Source: Glandiceps talaboti
Taxonomy: Eukaryota > Hemichordata > Enteropneusta > Spengelidae
Length of the DNA stretch: 64,000 nucleotides
Direction of reading: 5' to 3'
NCBI RefSeq assembly: GCF_964340395.1
Contig: NC_135555.1
Coordinates: 16,668,246 to 16,732,245, forward strand
The notes under the pieces were generated by a model. The model was not told the DNA's origin and searched no databases. It was given only the letters and a program-made list of their open reading frames with translations. Shown piece by piece: positions 38,408 through 59,859 of this stretch (position 1 is the stretch's first letter; every line of letters starts with the position of its first letter). The position numbers were made by a program, and so were the translations under genes.

Positions 38408-39350
38408 ATGGCTTCTAGACAACTTCCAAGAACCGTCTCATCCGATGCCTCCGCTGTAACTGAAACAGTCGGTAAATTAATTTTCTTTGTTATACATTTT
38501 CAATGCATAATCTGGCGAAATTGAATAATGGCGAGATACAAGTAAATATGGCTTTTTGCGGAAATATCCTGTTACCTATCTAATTAGTATGCATACATTT
38601 TTAGAACATACTACCAAACCAGAAACAGTATAGAGTTTCATTTAGGCGGCATGAAATTTTTTACGTCTGTCATGACGTGTTTTGTTACAAATTATACAAG
38701 CAAAACGAACATGGCATGTTATATTTTTATCTCACTTTTAACACAAATAAACAGTGCATCTTCCGTGTGTCACCCGACAGTGATGTTGATTTGTGCCTAC
38801 AGTGAGATACAATGTATCATTTCATATGTTTGCGCGCTGTCAGTGATATTTAATTTGTAACAAAAAGCGTACGTGTTTAGACCTCAGACCCCTATACTAT
38901 TGTGGTCTGAGGTTAGACGTAAAATACACCATGCTGCTTATAGTTGAAACTCTATATAGTCACTCTGGTTTGGTAGCAATACAAAAAATGACGCCCCCAC
39001 CTTATGATATCAAGTTTTGCATATTCATTTAAAAAAGATTAGGAATGAGTAAATATTTGACAAATCTTTTGTTAATATGTAGATTCCTCAGACCGGCCAT
39101 GGCTTCATGGTTCCTTAAATCTTAATATAAAAAGTGAAGATCTTACAGACGCTTTCCAGGAAGATGGGCAAAAGAGAGACAAAGTAATAAAAGGAATTCT
39201 TAAGGCTTTTCATCACAAGTCAACGAAAAATCCCGACCCAGAAGTGTATGACATCATTCCAGGAGAAGATAAGGTGTCAGTGGTTCTAGTCTTTAAATCC
39301 AAATCTGTGGCGTCAGAGTTTTTAACCGTAAGTTGAAGATCTAATTTTGG

Positions 39351-39413
<63 letters not shown>

Positions 39414-41864
39414 TAAATATACATCGTTGTATACTATATAAACATCGCTGAAGAATTGTCTTCAAATAGATTGTAGACAAAGTAGAAAGTAAACGGAATC
39501 AGAACAGGCCGTGATATGTGGCAATAATATTTGCCTTCCTAATAAAAATTGAATCATAGAAGATAAATCCCACCAACTGATCAGAAAGTGCATTGATTCC
39601 GGGGGGTCAAATTATACATTGGATAAACTAGTCAAAGCGATGGATGACTGGTTTCAAACGACAAGCAACAGATCTTATACTTGAAAACTAGAGGGTACAA
39701 ATAGAAAATATTGCCTATGCATTGTGTGTGTGTATGTATGTGTGTGTGTGTGTGTGTGTTAATTTCTATTTTCACAGTTCCACCTCTTTCATGTCTTTCG
39801 CACCCTAGATTTCCTTTGCATTACTACTGTTGTTCACTCACTTACCGAGCTTTCCACGTCCTAGATTTCCTTTGCATTACTTACTGTTGTTCTCTCACTT
39901 ACTGAGCTTTCCACGTCCTAGATTTCCTTTGCATTACTGTTGTTCTCTCACTTACTGACCTGATGGTGCTCTGTTAACAGGGCGAAAGGAAACTCTTTGA
40001 GTTGGGTTTTGTTGAGACCATCCAGTTTTCACATATAATAGTTTGATTCTGTTGATATTAGACTCAACAGGATGTATAACTAAATCACAACATTACCTTT
40101 AAAACATATATTGTCAGTAGTGATCATTTAAACACTTTTTGGCAGCACAATTAATTTGATTTTCTTCACCCTCAGGGACATTTCCGAGACTGCAAACCTA
40201 AGAGGGCTTTAAACGCATGCACAGGAATGAACGTATTGTGTTGTACGTTGTATAAAGAAGGGACGGAATTAAAAACCACCGATCCGCCTTCTATCGGCAT
40301 AGAACAACTCTTAACTTTAATAGGGATGGTAAGTTTAACAGATGTAAAACTATTATTCACAGTCCAAAGTAGAGTACCCTTTGCAATATCAGCATAAACT
40401 GTGTTTTCCTGAACCTTGGCAGTATAGTATGTGTAGTGTGAGCTGTATGCCTTACAAATCTGGCAATCCATTACCGTAAAATAAATTCACTTGTTTTTAA
40501 TTCCATACTCAGAGTGCAATTATTTGACGACAGTGTTGCATAGGATAGTGGACAAACATTAGACAAATGAACGATTATAGGGCCTATACATAGCAAAAAG
40601 ACCAAGCTCATAGCAACAGTCCACTGACAGTGTGTATTGCGAAGGGATGGATACGCCAGTGGACACAATTTATATGCCTGGCATCCAATACCACAACAAC
40701 AGCCAAATACCAGACTGAGTGCCCTTTGCAAAGATAACATGTACAATAACCCTGGCATTCAAATATAAACACAAATGTACATAGCAACCATGGACACACC
40801 TATAGCAACAACCAATAGTATCCTGTACAAAGATATCAGTGATGAGTATGAACCAACTTACCAAGATAGAATCGTGTCCTATCAATCAAACCCTCTGAAA
40901 ATTACATCAGCAATCATTGCCCATATTCTATACAGTTTTGCTACAATGCTATTTGCGCTGATTAATACATCTTTTTTCATAGGTATTGTCATCACTCTAC
41001 TTAGGCAATTAAATTCAGTCTTAACAGACGTGGATGTTTCATTTCCAGGGCGCTATTCCTCAGAAAGGTGGCATTTTAACAGATTTAAGTGATAGCATGG
41101 CCAAATTGGATCTACAACAAACTTGGCCGAAAGAAGATGTAAGAGACTATGGTAAGCATGACTATCCCACTTCTATCTACAAAATCTACCAGCATTTCAG
41201 AATTGTAATGAAAACCATATATAAATAAATTGTGCTGTGGATAATTCCTAGCGGACAGAAGGTAATGGGGAATTATTGAGAAGGCTAGCATCATGATGCA
41301 AAACTCTGGTTCATATGTCCATATATACGTACGTCCACGTGCATATAGTGTGCCTAGCGGTTTACTTGCTCCCATAGCAATCTAACTAGCCATTCATTCA
41401 TGGTGATCTCCCTTTATCTACGTGTGTTGGTACACAGTTTTTATATCCCCCATTCTCTTCATGTCCCACTTCAATTAGGACGCACAATTGCAGAATTTCC
41501 GTGGTTGCTGCTGGGTGTGTATTTTCAAAATTGATTAGTTTGTTTTATTTTGTTTTATACATTAGAGCACTTTCGAGGTCAACAAGTGAGCCGTAAACAA
41601 CATATACTTTTCAGTACATTGATTGGTGGTAATAATTGGAAACGTATTGCTCAGCGATTACATTTGTCGGGATGCAGATTTCTGACCGACGCAGCTATCG
41701 ACTCAATCGACGTTGAGAACCGTGATGCAGAAGAGAAGTCCTACCAAATGATCAGAAAGTTTATTGAATCTGAAGGGAGGAATGCTACATTGGATAAACT
41801 AGTCAAAGCGATGGATGACAGTGGCCTCAAGCAACAGGCGACAGATCTTATACTAGAAGACTAG
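38408..41864 (+). CDS. TRADD-like death-domain adaptor
   Basis: Five exons: 38408-38471, 39083-39327, 40176-40328, 41049-41151 and 41566-41864, GT-AG with compatible phases, 287 aa (human TRADD 312 aa). ATG at 38408 (MASRQLPRTV) is the first in frame but is not independently supported. The last exon is a death domain, residues about 195-285: FRGQQVSRKQ, NNWKRIAQRL, GCRFLTDAAIDSI, YQMIRKFIESEGRNATLDKL. The GCR.L.D.A.DS run and EGR.ATL..LV.A helix follow TRADD specifically rather than FADD or generic death domains. Residues about 50-150 (KVIKGILKAF, VSVVLVFKSKSVASEFL, NVLCCTLYKEGTEL) resemble the TRAF2-binding TRADD N-terminal domain, more distantly. TRADD links TNF-receptor death domains to TRAF2, RIPK1 and FADD in the cytoplasm. 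Family assignment is by memory of motifs. Introns hold a MITE and a death-domain pseudo-exon. Convergent with SDR gene 3. Confidence 0.8.
38614..38973. mobile_element. MITE in intron 1 of the TRADD-like gene
   Basis: Left end CCAAACCAGAAACAGTATAG, right end (opposite strand) CCAAACCAGAGTGACTATAT. Inverted arms continue through GAGTTTCA and GGCGGCATG / AGCAGCATG. TA dinucleotides flank both ends (38612-38613 and 38974-38975). Related to 11191-11606 through AGAGTTTCA..TTAGGC.GCATG and GAGATACAATGTA. Non-autonomous, Tc1/mariner-like by its TA duplication. Confidence 0.75.
39353..39410. repeat. (AGAC)n microsatellite
   Basis: About 14 uninterrupted AGAC units, 25 bases after the end of exon 2 of the TRADD-like gene. 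Confidence 0.97.
39559..39715 (+). pseudogene. Decayed partial duplicate of the TRADD-like death-domain exon
   Basis: This intronic segment matches the 3' half of the last exon plus the first bases of its 3' UTR (about 41729-41886). Shared runs include CTGATCAGAAAGT / ATGATCAGAAAGT, ACATTGGATAAACTAGTCAA, AGCGATGGATGAC and CAGATCTTATACT. It has frame-changing differences after the GATGAC run, losing the reading frame of the final helix, and no upstream half of the domain. It probably arose by local tandem duplication followed by decay. No sign that it is spliced. Confidence 0.85.
39780..39960 (+). repeat. Tandem repeat, about 60-base unit, three copies
   Basis: Units contain CCTAGATTTCCTTTGCATTA, CTGTTGTTCTCTCACTTACT and GAGCTTTCCACGT. 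A short (GT)n tract precedes at about 39723-39760. Intronic to the TRADD-like gene. Confidence 0.85.
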
Positions 41865-41872
41865 AGGCCACA

Positions 41873-41878
41873 AATAAA
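41873..41878 (+). promoter_or_regulatory. Candidate polyadenylation signal of the TRADD-like gene
   Basis: AATAAA begins 9 bases after the TAG at 41862-41864. This would make a very short 3' UTR, so a downstream signal may be used instead. Confidence 0.4.
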
Positions 41879-43576
41879 AAATATGCAAATTTGTTGATTG
41901 AAGTCCGATCACAAAAATGGTCAGTCTGTTGATTTACATCTTTGGAAGTCAATATATGCATAACATCAAACGCAAGAGAACGTGAACGAATTCGAACAAA
42001 AAATATGGAAATTATGCCTAGTAGTTCTACGTCATGACAAATCGCGTCTACGTGCTCGAGAGTAGTCAAAGTAGCCACTAATTTTCCCAATTTTTCAGAA
42101 ATTATGCTTGTTCAGGTATAATGATATTATTCTCAAATGTGTTCTTTTACTCAGACATTTGGAAAATATTCGTGACGTAAGCTTTTGTAATAGTTCGTCT
42201 TCAACTGGAAATGACAAGGCCACTTACTAATAGACGTCACTGGTATTTACCTTTAGTGACGAAGAATATTGGAAATAGCGTTAGATTGCTTCGACATTAA
42301 TACCAAACATAAAGGTGAATACGAAATTGTATCAAATCAAATTGAAGAGTAACCAAAACTATTTTTGATGTGATTGGACTATAAGAATAGAGACTGAAGT
42401 ACTTTAATTTGGAGCATTTATAAAAAAACAAAATGATGGGTAAGCAGTTGTCACACCGAACTAGTTCCTTCTTACCTTGGAAATCGTCCAACGAAACAAA
42501 ACATTACGAGTTACATTAAAGTTACGAGTCGCAGGCGGATGGGAAACAAACATTTTCCGACTGAAAGTTTCGAGATCGTCGAAAAATTGATGACTGTCCA
42601 TGGTTGAAATGAGTCATCGCATTTACAGTACGGATGGCTTGTGACGAAGTATGACGGAGAGATGGCTGGCGAAAGCTTAAGGGAGTTATTTCTTCACCAT
42701 GGAAACAAATCGTTCACTACGTTCGACGGGGGTTAATTTCCCACGGTAGAAATGAGAATATCCTTCTAAAATGAATCGCATAAATCGTCGTTATCGGCTG
42801 TCTTTCACGAGCTATACGCAGTTCAATTCGTATATCACTAGTACGCATCATTCTATTCGTCAATCCACGCTTATTGACTAGATATGGAATGCAGTGAACC
42901 AATCAACAGTGCCTATGATGGGATCAAATCCAGCACACACACTCTGATCTAGATTGCCTGGGATGTGAGCAGCGACAGTACTGTTTCTTTCGGTGCTTTG
43001 TTACCAATATAATTAGTGAGAAGCAATCTTTTAAAGAAGAAGGTCTTGTACTTATTTCAGTGTCCTTGAAGTTCACGAATTTTTGTATCTATGCTATGCT
43101 CATCCGTGTACTCACTTGTATTTTAAATCGTGGAGAGATTTATTGTATTTTATCATGATAGCAATATATAGGTTTCGATGAAAGGGAAGAAAATACTAGA
43201 GCCCTTTCTTAGGATTCTGTCAAGTCGACGTACTTCACATGCAATATTTTGTTGTCTGCAAAACGACAAAATTTCAACTAATTTTATGTTTGCAGTCTTT
43301 GTGTTATGCAGTTTTAATGTATTTTCACACAGTTTCGTTTTGTTAGAGTTCACTATGTTGTGGTAACTCTCTCTGTCATTACAATCCACAATTTAGCATG
43401 TAAATCTGGGGTCAGGCTGGTCTATTTCTCGACTTCCAACATACCCTTCTCTTTTTCTGTCTCTAGGTGTCCTTGGGAAAACTGTGAACCGTTAGGACAC
43501 AAGGGTGTATTTTGTAGTAAAAATATTAAGACAATGTCTGACTCAGTGATACATTTCAAGATTAGGCTAAAAAATA

Positions 43577-43913
43577 AGAATTGTTTCTGGTCAGCGCGCG
43601 CATCATTGAAATACCCTCGCGTCTTTTGTTCGTGTTTGCCCAGCCCATGCAGTCTGCATCAAGCAGATCCGGGGAAAACACAAAAAAACCTCCCTACTTC
43701 AATGAAGACAACTGCAGAGCAAAATCATAAATAAACACAAACATACACACTTGCTCTAAAGTACTAAATAAACAGAACAGTAACTGTCATATATAAATAG
43801 TAGATTTAGTGACAGGTTGGGAATAAAAACAAAAACAAAATCGCCTCGTCACACCACTTTAGACAAAATGTCCTGACCAGAACAATTTTCTTTGGCCTTT
43901 ATACTGACCGTTG
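43577..43913 (-). repeat. Interspersed repeat family X, copy 2
   Basis: Reverse-complement relative of 5326-5650. Shared runs on the minus strand include GTCAGGACATTTTGTCTAAA preceded by AAGGCCAAAGAAAATTGTT, and the CAGACTGCATGGGCTGG segment near the other end. Confidence 0.65.
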
Positions 43914-44257
43914 ATCTCACTTTCTACAGACACCGAGGTAGGACCAGTGTCTTCAATAACGGAGTATAAAGTTTTAACAAAGTTTTTGGTTTCCAAATAT
44001 AATAAATGCAACAATCAAAGTCCAAACTTAACAATGTGTACTTTTAATCTTTTTACAGTGGTCGATTGGGAAGTCATTGACACCTCGGTAATTGTGTTGT
44101 TCAAGCAAATTCTATATTTTTTCGAATTCAAAACTGATATTGCAAGAAATATGACAAATGGGGAAAATAACAGATCTTATAACCTGGTAACCATTATTTC
44201 TCTTGCAACTGAAATCTTATGACGTCATAGATTTGCACAGAAATTGCATAGATGAAT

Positions 44258-44318
44258 GAATGAATGAATGAATGAATGAATGAATGAATGAATGAATGAA
44301 TGAATGAATGAATGAATG
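44258..44318. repeat. (GAAT)n microsatellite
   Basis: About 15 uninterrupted GAAT units. Confidence 0.97.
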
Positions 44319-45194
44319 ATAAAAATAGCAATGAGATTCCAACCAATTGAACTTTATTAGTCAAAATAAAAATCTATCTTCAAAAGGAACGACATTCATC
44401 AATGGTCAAAGTTGAAAAATCTTCGGCAACCTAATTGATGCAAATGAGCATTCTTGACAAACTATTCCAAGCAGCTGCGGTATCCTTTATTATTTACACC
44501 AGTTTCGCTGATTTTTGGATTTTATTTGGATTTTTAGGAGTACATGTAGCAGACATTAACGATTTTTTATATGACGAGAAAGGAATTGTATCAAACCAAC
44601 GTGGAGGATGAATTTTTCGTGAATAAATGAAGGCAACACACTTGTTGACAGGAATTCATGAGTAGGCCATATACACTGGCATGGTGTACAGCTCCTTTCA
44701 GTGCTGTAACTGTAAGAACAATAGTAAACATACGTTACACGGGTTTGCTGAATTTTGATTAGGAAAAAAATTCATCATGAACACGTTGAAATATTTCGCG
44801 GCTGTGAGGGTTTTTATGTTAGCACAAGGTGTCATAGTGAGGTTTATAAATTGAAGTATCTCACTGAGTTTGCGCAGGACTGATCTAGTGGGGTACTACA
44901 TTATTGACAGATCCAAATTATATTGTCAAACTCCTTATAATGGCTTCTTTATCACATTTCTAATAATCACTGTGTGCCCATATATGAACTCTAATGTATT
45001 ACATTCTGAATGCAATATAAGCTACGCGTTGGCGCCAAGTACTTTCTTTATACAAAACGACATAGAGGGCGACATACTGTCTGTTCGGGATCGCCTAGCC
45101 ACTTATACAAGCTTCGGCCGATGATTCTGGCGTCACAAATGTATGCAATTTAGGTAAATCGCCCTAAAACAGTAATGTTTTAATTATGTTATAG

Positions 45195-45200
45195 TTTATT
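45195..45200 (-). promoter_or_regulatory. Candidate polyadenylation signal of SDR gene 3
   Basis: AATAAA on the minus strand, about 63 bases beyond the TAA stop at 45263-45265. Confidence 0.5.
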
Positions 45201-45262
45201 TGTAAAAGTGGTAAAGAATAACTTTTGTTGAAAGAAATTAAGATTACTTCACCTCCATAAAG

Positions 45263-55852
<10,590 letters not shown>

Positions 55853-56794
55853 ATTGCCGAATGTAAACCCGTGTATGTGCAGTCGTCGCGAGCGTGTACC
55901 AGGAGCGTGTACAGTACAGAGCAGCTCTATACTATAGATTACCTCCGCATATTAATTTGACAGCGTACTAGTAGGGGTGTAGCAAGGACCTAGGTATCAA
56001 TACACTCTGATCAAAGGGATCAGAGTACACGGTGTAGGGTACAGAGTCTAGATTGAAAGAGGTCAGTGGGGCCCCGGCAATCTCATATTCAACTTTGACC
56101 CAGACGTGCGTTGACCCCAACGCGTTTAGCTATAGTTGAAATGAATGCCGCTCCTCTGGCGATCGGTTGAGTAGTATACGTATGAATTATAAACAACATT
56201 TTGTCCATGGCTTTTACGTAGCCGGCTATGTGGTATGAATATAACTGAAATTACGTGTCGATATAGACCCAAATAATACTGATGTAATGGTAAGCTTATG
56301 ATGTTATGGCTACGACGCATAAAATGCAATTATTGACACATAATATATAATTTATTTTCATTTATATTCTCATTTATATGTAATGATTACAGAGTCACGT
56401 AAACGCCTTTAGTGGTAACACATAAACAAGAAATATTGTTCAAATATAATATGTAGTTAAGTCTAATAACTATAAATATTGAGCGAAATTCAGACATTAA
56501 CTATTCTGGTTTGCATATCATTTTGCAAAAAATGTTGATTTTCATATTTCAAGAAACAATTTCAGAATGGCTTATCAATACTTGGCAAAAGTTGATTTTA
56601 TCGGTGATATCTTTGTTTTCAATAAAGCCCTTGCATATTTAATGATATTAACTAGGCTACTTGGTGTTCAACAATTATATAGTCAATGTTGAATTATTAT
56701 TTATGGAAGAATTTATTCTGACAGAGTAATTCTAAGACGAATGCTACATGAATGAAGACGATGATATTTTTACGGATAGTATTTCTGTCAAAGT
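55853..56794. other. 5' flank of SDR gene 3; nothing recognised
   Basis: About 940 bases upstream (minus strand) of the SDR gene 3 start. No exon, repeat family or convincing core promoter was identified. Confidence 0.4.
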
Positions 56795-56795
56795 A

Positions 56796-56823
<28 letters not shown>
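56795..56823. repeat. (AT)n microsatellite
   Basis: Short AT run at the downstream side of the minus-strand Penelope-like fragment. Confidence 0.95.
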
Positions 56824-56827
<4 letters not shown>

Positions 56828-56828
<1 letters not shown>

Positions 56829-57430
56829 CCAGATGATTCGTATTCATTAAGTCCATGGGGATGTAGGGTTCCAGCTCTATTAATCCACAGACTCCAGTTG
56901 TTTAGTTATGTCTGCATCCGAACCGCGTACAAGACAAAGTATTGTAGCTTTGAGGGCGTTGTCTTTGGGTGAATGTCCTGTGTCCTGAAGTGTGGAACTA
57001 CATATGGTGATCTATCAGTTTTGTTATTTCTTATGTTAGAACGATGACCTTTGATGCGTTTGTGAAATGGTTAAGTGTTTTTTTCCTATATATTGTACGT
57101 TGCATTTCTGGCAAGTGAGAGCATAGATTACGTTACTTGATTTGCAGTTAACACCATCTTTGATGAGGAATATTTTACCAGTTGTAGTAGCCGTGAAATG
57201 TTTGGTATTTTGCATAACGGAGCAACAGGAACATCTTGCAGTGTTACAAGGTTTGCACCCCCATGTAATTTGGTTGGATTTGGCGTGTCTTATTTTGTTT
57301 TGATGTAGAATATCACCAACAGTGGCAGGTTTACGGTAGGCTATGATGGGTAGTTGTGGCATGACTTTATTCATTCTTTGTGAGGTGTGGAGTAGAACCT
57401 GGTTAGCTTCAGTTATCTTCTTGAGAATAT
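56828..57430 (-). pseudogene. Penelope-like retroelement fragment: RT tail plus GIY-YIG domain, frameshifted
   Basis: The minus strand encodes the end of the RT region (LPIIAYRKPATVGDIL), the Cys-rich linker (GCKPCNTARCSCC) and the start of a GIY-YIG nuclease (SNVIYALTCQKCNVQYIG). The frame then breaks after YIGKKHLT, and the rest of the domain continues in other frames (HKRIKGHRSNIRNNK, then WINRAGTLHPHGLNE). That order is the normal C-terminal order of Penelope-like ORFs. The fragment is 5'-truncated at about 57430 and has at least one frameshift, so it is inactive. Confidence 0.75.
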
Positions 57431-57441
57431 ATATATATATC

Positions 57442-57975
57442 TTCAACCGTAATAATACCAAAGTGAGCTATAGTTGCATGGACAACATGGGTAAATTAAT
57501 CAGCGGTCATAATAAAGCCATACTTTCAAAAGCTAAGCAAACACAACAAAATACCTGTAACTGCAGAAAACCAAAGGAGTGCCCTCTCGCAGGAAAATGC
57601 CTCAAAAAAAGCGTTGTTTACAAAGCAACAGTCACCACTAATCAAGATCACAAATCATACATAGACGTTAGTGACACAGAATTCAAAAGCAGGTTTAACA
57701 ACCACAAGTCTTCATTTAAACTTGATCACAAGAAGAAAGACACTGCACTCAGTAAATACATTTGGCACCTAAAAGACAGCAACATTAATTACGACGTACA
57801 CTGGTCAGTTCTCAAGCAGGCTTCCTCATACTCTAACGTTACCAAACGATGTCAACTATGCCTCTGGGAAAAATATTTTATTATAACTGCCGACAAATCA
57901 ACGAACTTGAACAGCAGAACTGAATTAATCAGTAAATGCCGGCACGCTAACAAGTTCTTACTTAATAATACGTAA
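57442..57975 (+). mobile_element. Penelope-like retroelement fragment: GIY-YIG C-terminal region, frame intact
   Basis: Frame open from about 57442 to TAA near 57975. It begins mid-ORF (NTKVSYSCMDNMGKLI), followed by a Cys-rich motif (CNCRKPKECPLAGKC), then the GIY-YIG-like segment (VVYKATV ... SYIDVSDTEFKSRFNNH, with YID in place of YIG) and LCLWEKYFI carrying the expected Glu. It ends CRHANKFLL. It is 5'-truncated, with no RT catalytic core in the window. Its 5' edge meets that of the minus-strand fragment across a short (AT)n at 57428-57440, so the two lie head to head. A hammerhead-like fold lies about 100 bases downstream. Confidence 0.75.
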
Positions 57976-58079
57976 CCTTTGTTGTCAATCTTTTTGTGTA
58001 CACACAGCCATCAGTGAACACACACAAGTTATGTACATAATGCAGGATGTATAGCTAACGAATACTATTAAACCACACT

Positions 58080-58123
58080 ATTACACCTGACGATCCTTCG
58101 GGTGAAACGGTCCGTAGTGTAAT
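58080..58123 (+). ncRNA. Hammerhead-ribozyme-like motif (type I, short stem III)
   Basis: Stem I: ATTACAC (58080-58086) pairs perfectly with GTGTAAT (58117-58123). Core CTGACGA is at 58087-58093. Stem II is TCC/GGT (58094-58096, 58101-58103) closed by a TTCG loop, with a T-T mismatch at the base next to the core. GAA is at 58104-58106. Stem III is ACG/CGT (58107-58109, 58113-58115) with loop GTC. Cleavage would follow A58116. Minimal type I hammerheads with very short stem III are known from Penelope-like elements, and this one follows such an ORF by about 100 bases. The weak stem II makes activity uncertain. Confidence 0.6.
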
Positions 58124-58159
58124 TCCACTATGTAATATCAGACTCGTCTTCTTTCATTT

Positions 58160-58264
<105 letters not shown>

Positions 58265-59482
58265 TAAATTCAACCTCAAGTTAATTAAGTCGTGAGAAAC
58301 TAACTTCCTGTAACATTTTTGGTTCACGTCTTATCTTCAAACCCATACCCAAATCGGCGTTTCTTACTATAAGTAATTTGCATTATCATAACAATAAGAT
58401 ATTTCTTCTTTGTCATTTGGATCATTTGGATTTCGTAAACAACAAAATAGATGATCGGATAAAGTTTCACCTAGTATATTGTCAACTGTTTTACCGACCC
58501 AAGTAGACGTCATCGAAGGCATGGCAACATTAGTATTATACCAGACGTAAGGTACACGTAATTATTTTACCCATAAGTGGGGTGTTATCATTCGGTCAGC
58601 TTGTCAAATCTATTATCATATATACATCTGTCAAATGATTCAACGACTAGTGCAAGTGTTAATTTGAATCATACTGTTGTCACTTTCTCTGTCATCAAAA
58701 GTAAATAAAGAATTGTATATTTCCCTTTAAATATCTGAATAAATTACAAATGTTTCATAGCTAAAGTGATGAATTGCCCTTTATAAATGCTCTTGTTTTA
58801 CGCCTTGTCTGGGTTTGCCTATGGCTTGTCCGTTCCAATCATAAACTCCTTACATTCCACACCGAATTCCACACTTAGTGGTATCGGAATCTTCATTAGG
58901 ACCTGGGGAAAAACTCGAGATTTACGTTTGGTGGAAGTAAATATACACAGAATAGTTCATGACACAGTTTCAACTCAGTTCTTCAAGTTACTTAGTCAAA
59001 ATAGCAAACGTTCTTTTGTATGTGAATTTGCCCCTGATCGCCTCTTGCCACAAGGAGCACAGTGTTCCGTAGCATCCTTCCAAGTCTGCCCAAAATAAAA
59101 CCAACATCTGTGTATATCTAAATTCCACATTTTATTCGAATCCGAAATCAGAATTTCTTCATCCCATAAATGGTTAATAAACAATCCTTTTGAAAGAAAC
59201 AAACAATCACTTTCTTTCCCTATTTTGGAAAATGTTTATACAATAGTTAATTAGATTAAGAAAACAACAGCTTAATAACACCCATATCAATTTAGCAGCT
59301 GATATCATCTAAGTTATAATTTAGCACTTCATGTGAGACTCTTGACCTATACTTAATGACATAGAACAACATAACCCGACTTATACCCTTTAGCTGTCAA
59401 AATGTTGACTCAGTATTTTACATGTACAGGATTAACAGTCCTCTACCGGAGCTAACATTAAAGTTTGTGTAGCGGGGTATAA

Positions 59483-59513
59483 CCATAGACCCTACTTGGT
59501 GTAGGGTCTATGG
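59483..59513. repeat. Hairpin with 13-base perfect arms
   Basis: CCATAGACCCTAC at 59483-59495 pairs with GTAGGGTCTATGG at 59501-59513 across a 5-base loop. Arms are flanked by a GGTATAACC direct repeat. It abuts a coding-like frame. Confidence 0.8.
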
Positions 59514-59859
59514 TATAACCAACTCCTTGTCCGAGTTGCTGCTGAAGTCTTATCAGTATTGGATAGTGTACTTCCAAAGGGAGATTTAGAAGGTGTGAAT
59601 TGGGTTGACCTTTGTAGTTCAAGTAAAACTCAGACCACTAACGAAGTCCAGCGAAGTCAGAAACCATATGCCTGAACATGGAAGTATAGGGGAATCATCC
59701 ATGGTCTGAAGAATGAAATGCAAGAGTACGACCCGGACCTAAATAGTTTGCCAACATTACGAGGAGAACTTAATTACGGAAAAATTGTTGTTGAGGCGAG
59801 TAGTATTAAAAATAACTCATACTACTGCATCATGAATTTAGTAGTGACTGCACAGTAAG
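59505..59859 (+). pseudogene. Coding-like frame of unknown family with one in-frame TGA
   Basis: A single frame runs from 59505 to TAA at about 59857 and is broken only by TGA at 59673-59675. Segments look protein-like: LLVRVAAEVLSVLDSVLPKG, EGVNWVDLC, then after the stop TWKYRGIIHGLKNEMQEYDP and LPTLRGELNYGKIVVEAS. I do not recognise the family, and no flanking exons were identified. It may be a decayed gene or transposon fragment. Chance openness is also possible for a frame this short. Confidence 0.35.

Larger units (their letters stand above)
41880..45194. other. Convergent intergenic interval between TRADD-like gene and SDR gene 3
   Basis: No host exon found. It contains the second copy of repeat family X (43577-43913) and a (GAAT)n tract (44258-44318). 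Several open frames of 80-125 codons here overlap repeats or lack any recognisable motif, and I do not call them genes. Confidence 0.5.

Noticed and set aside
58787-59202. 103-codon plus-strand and 68-codon minus-strand frames as genes
   Set aside because: No recognisable domain, splice context or repeat relationship. Openness alone was judged insufficient.
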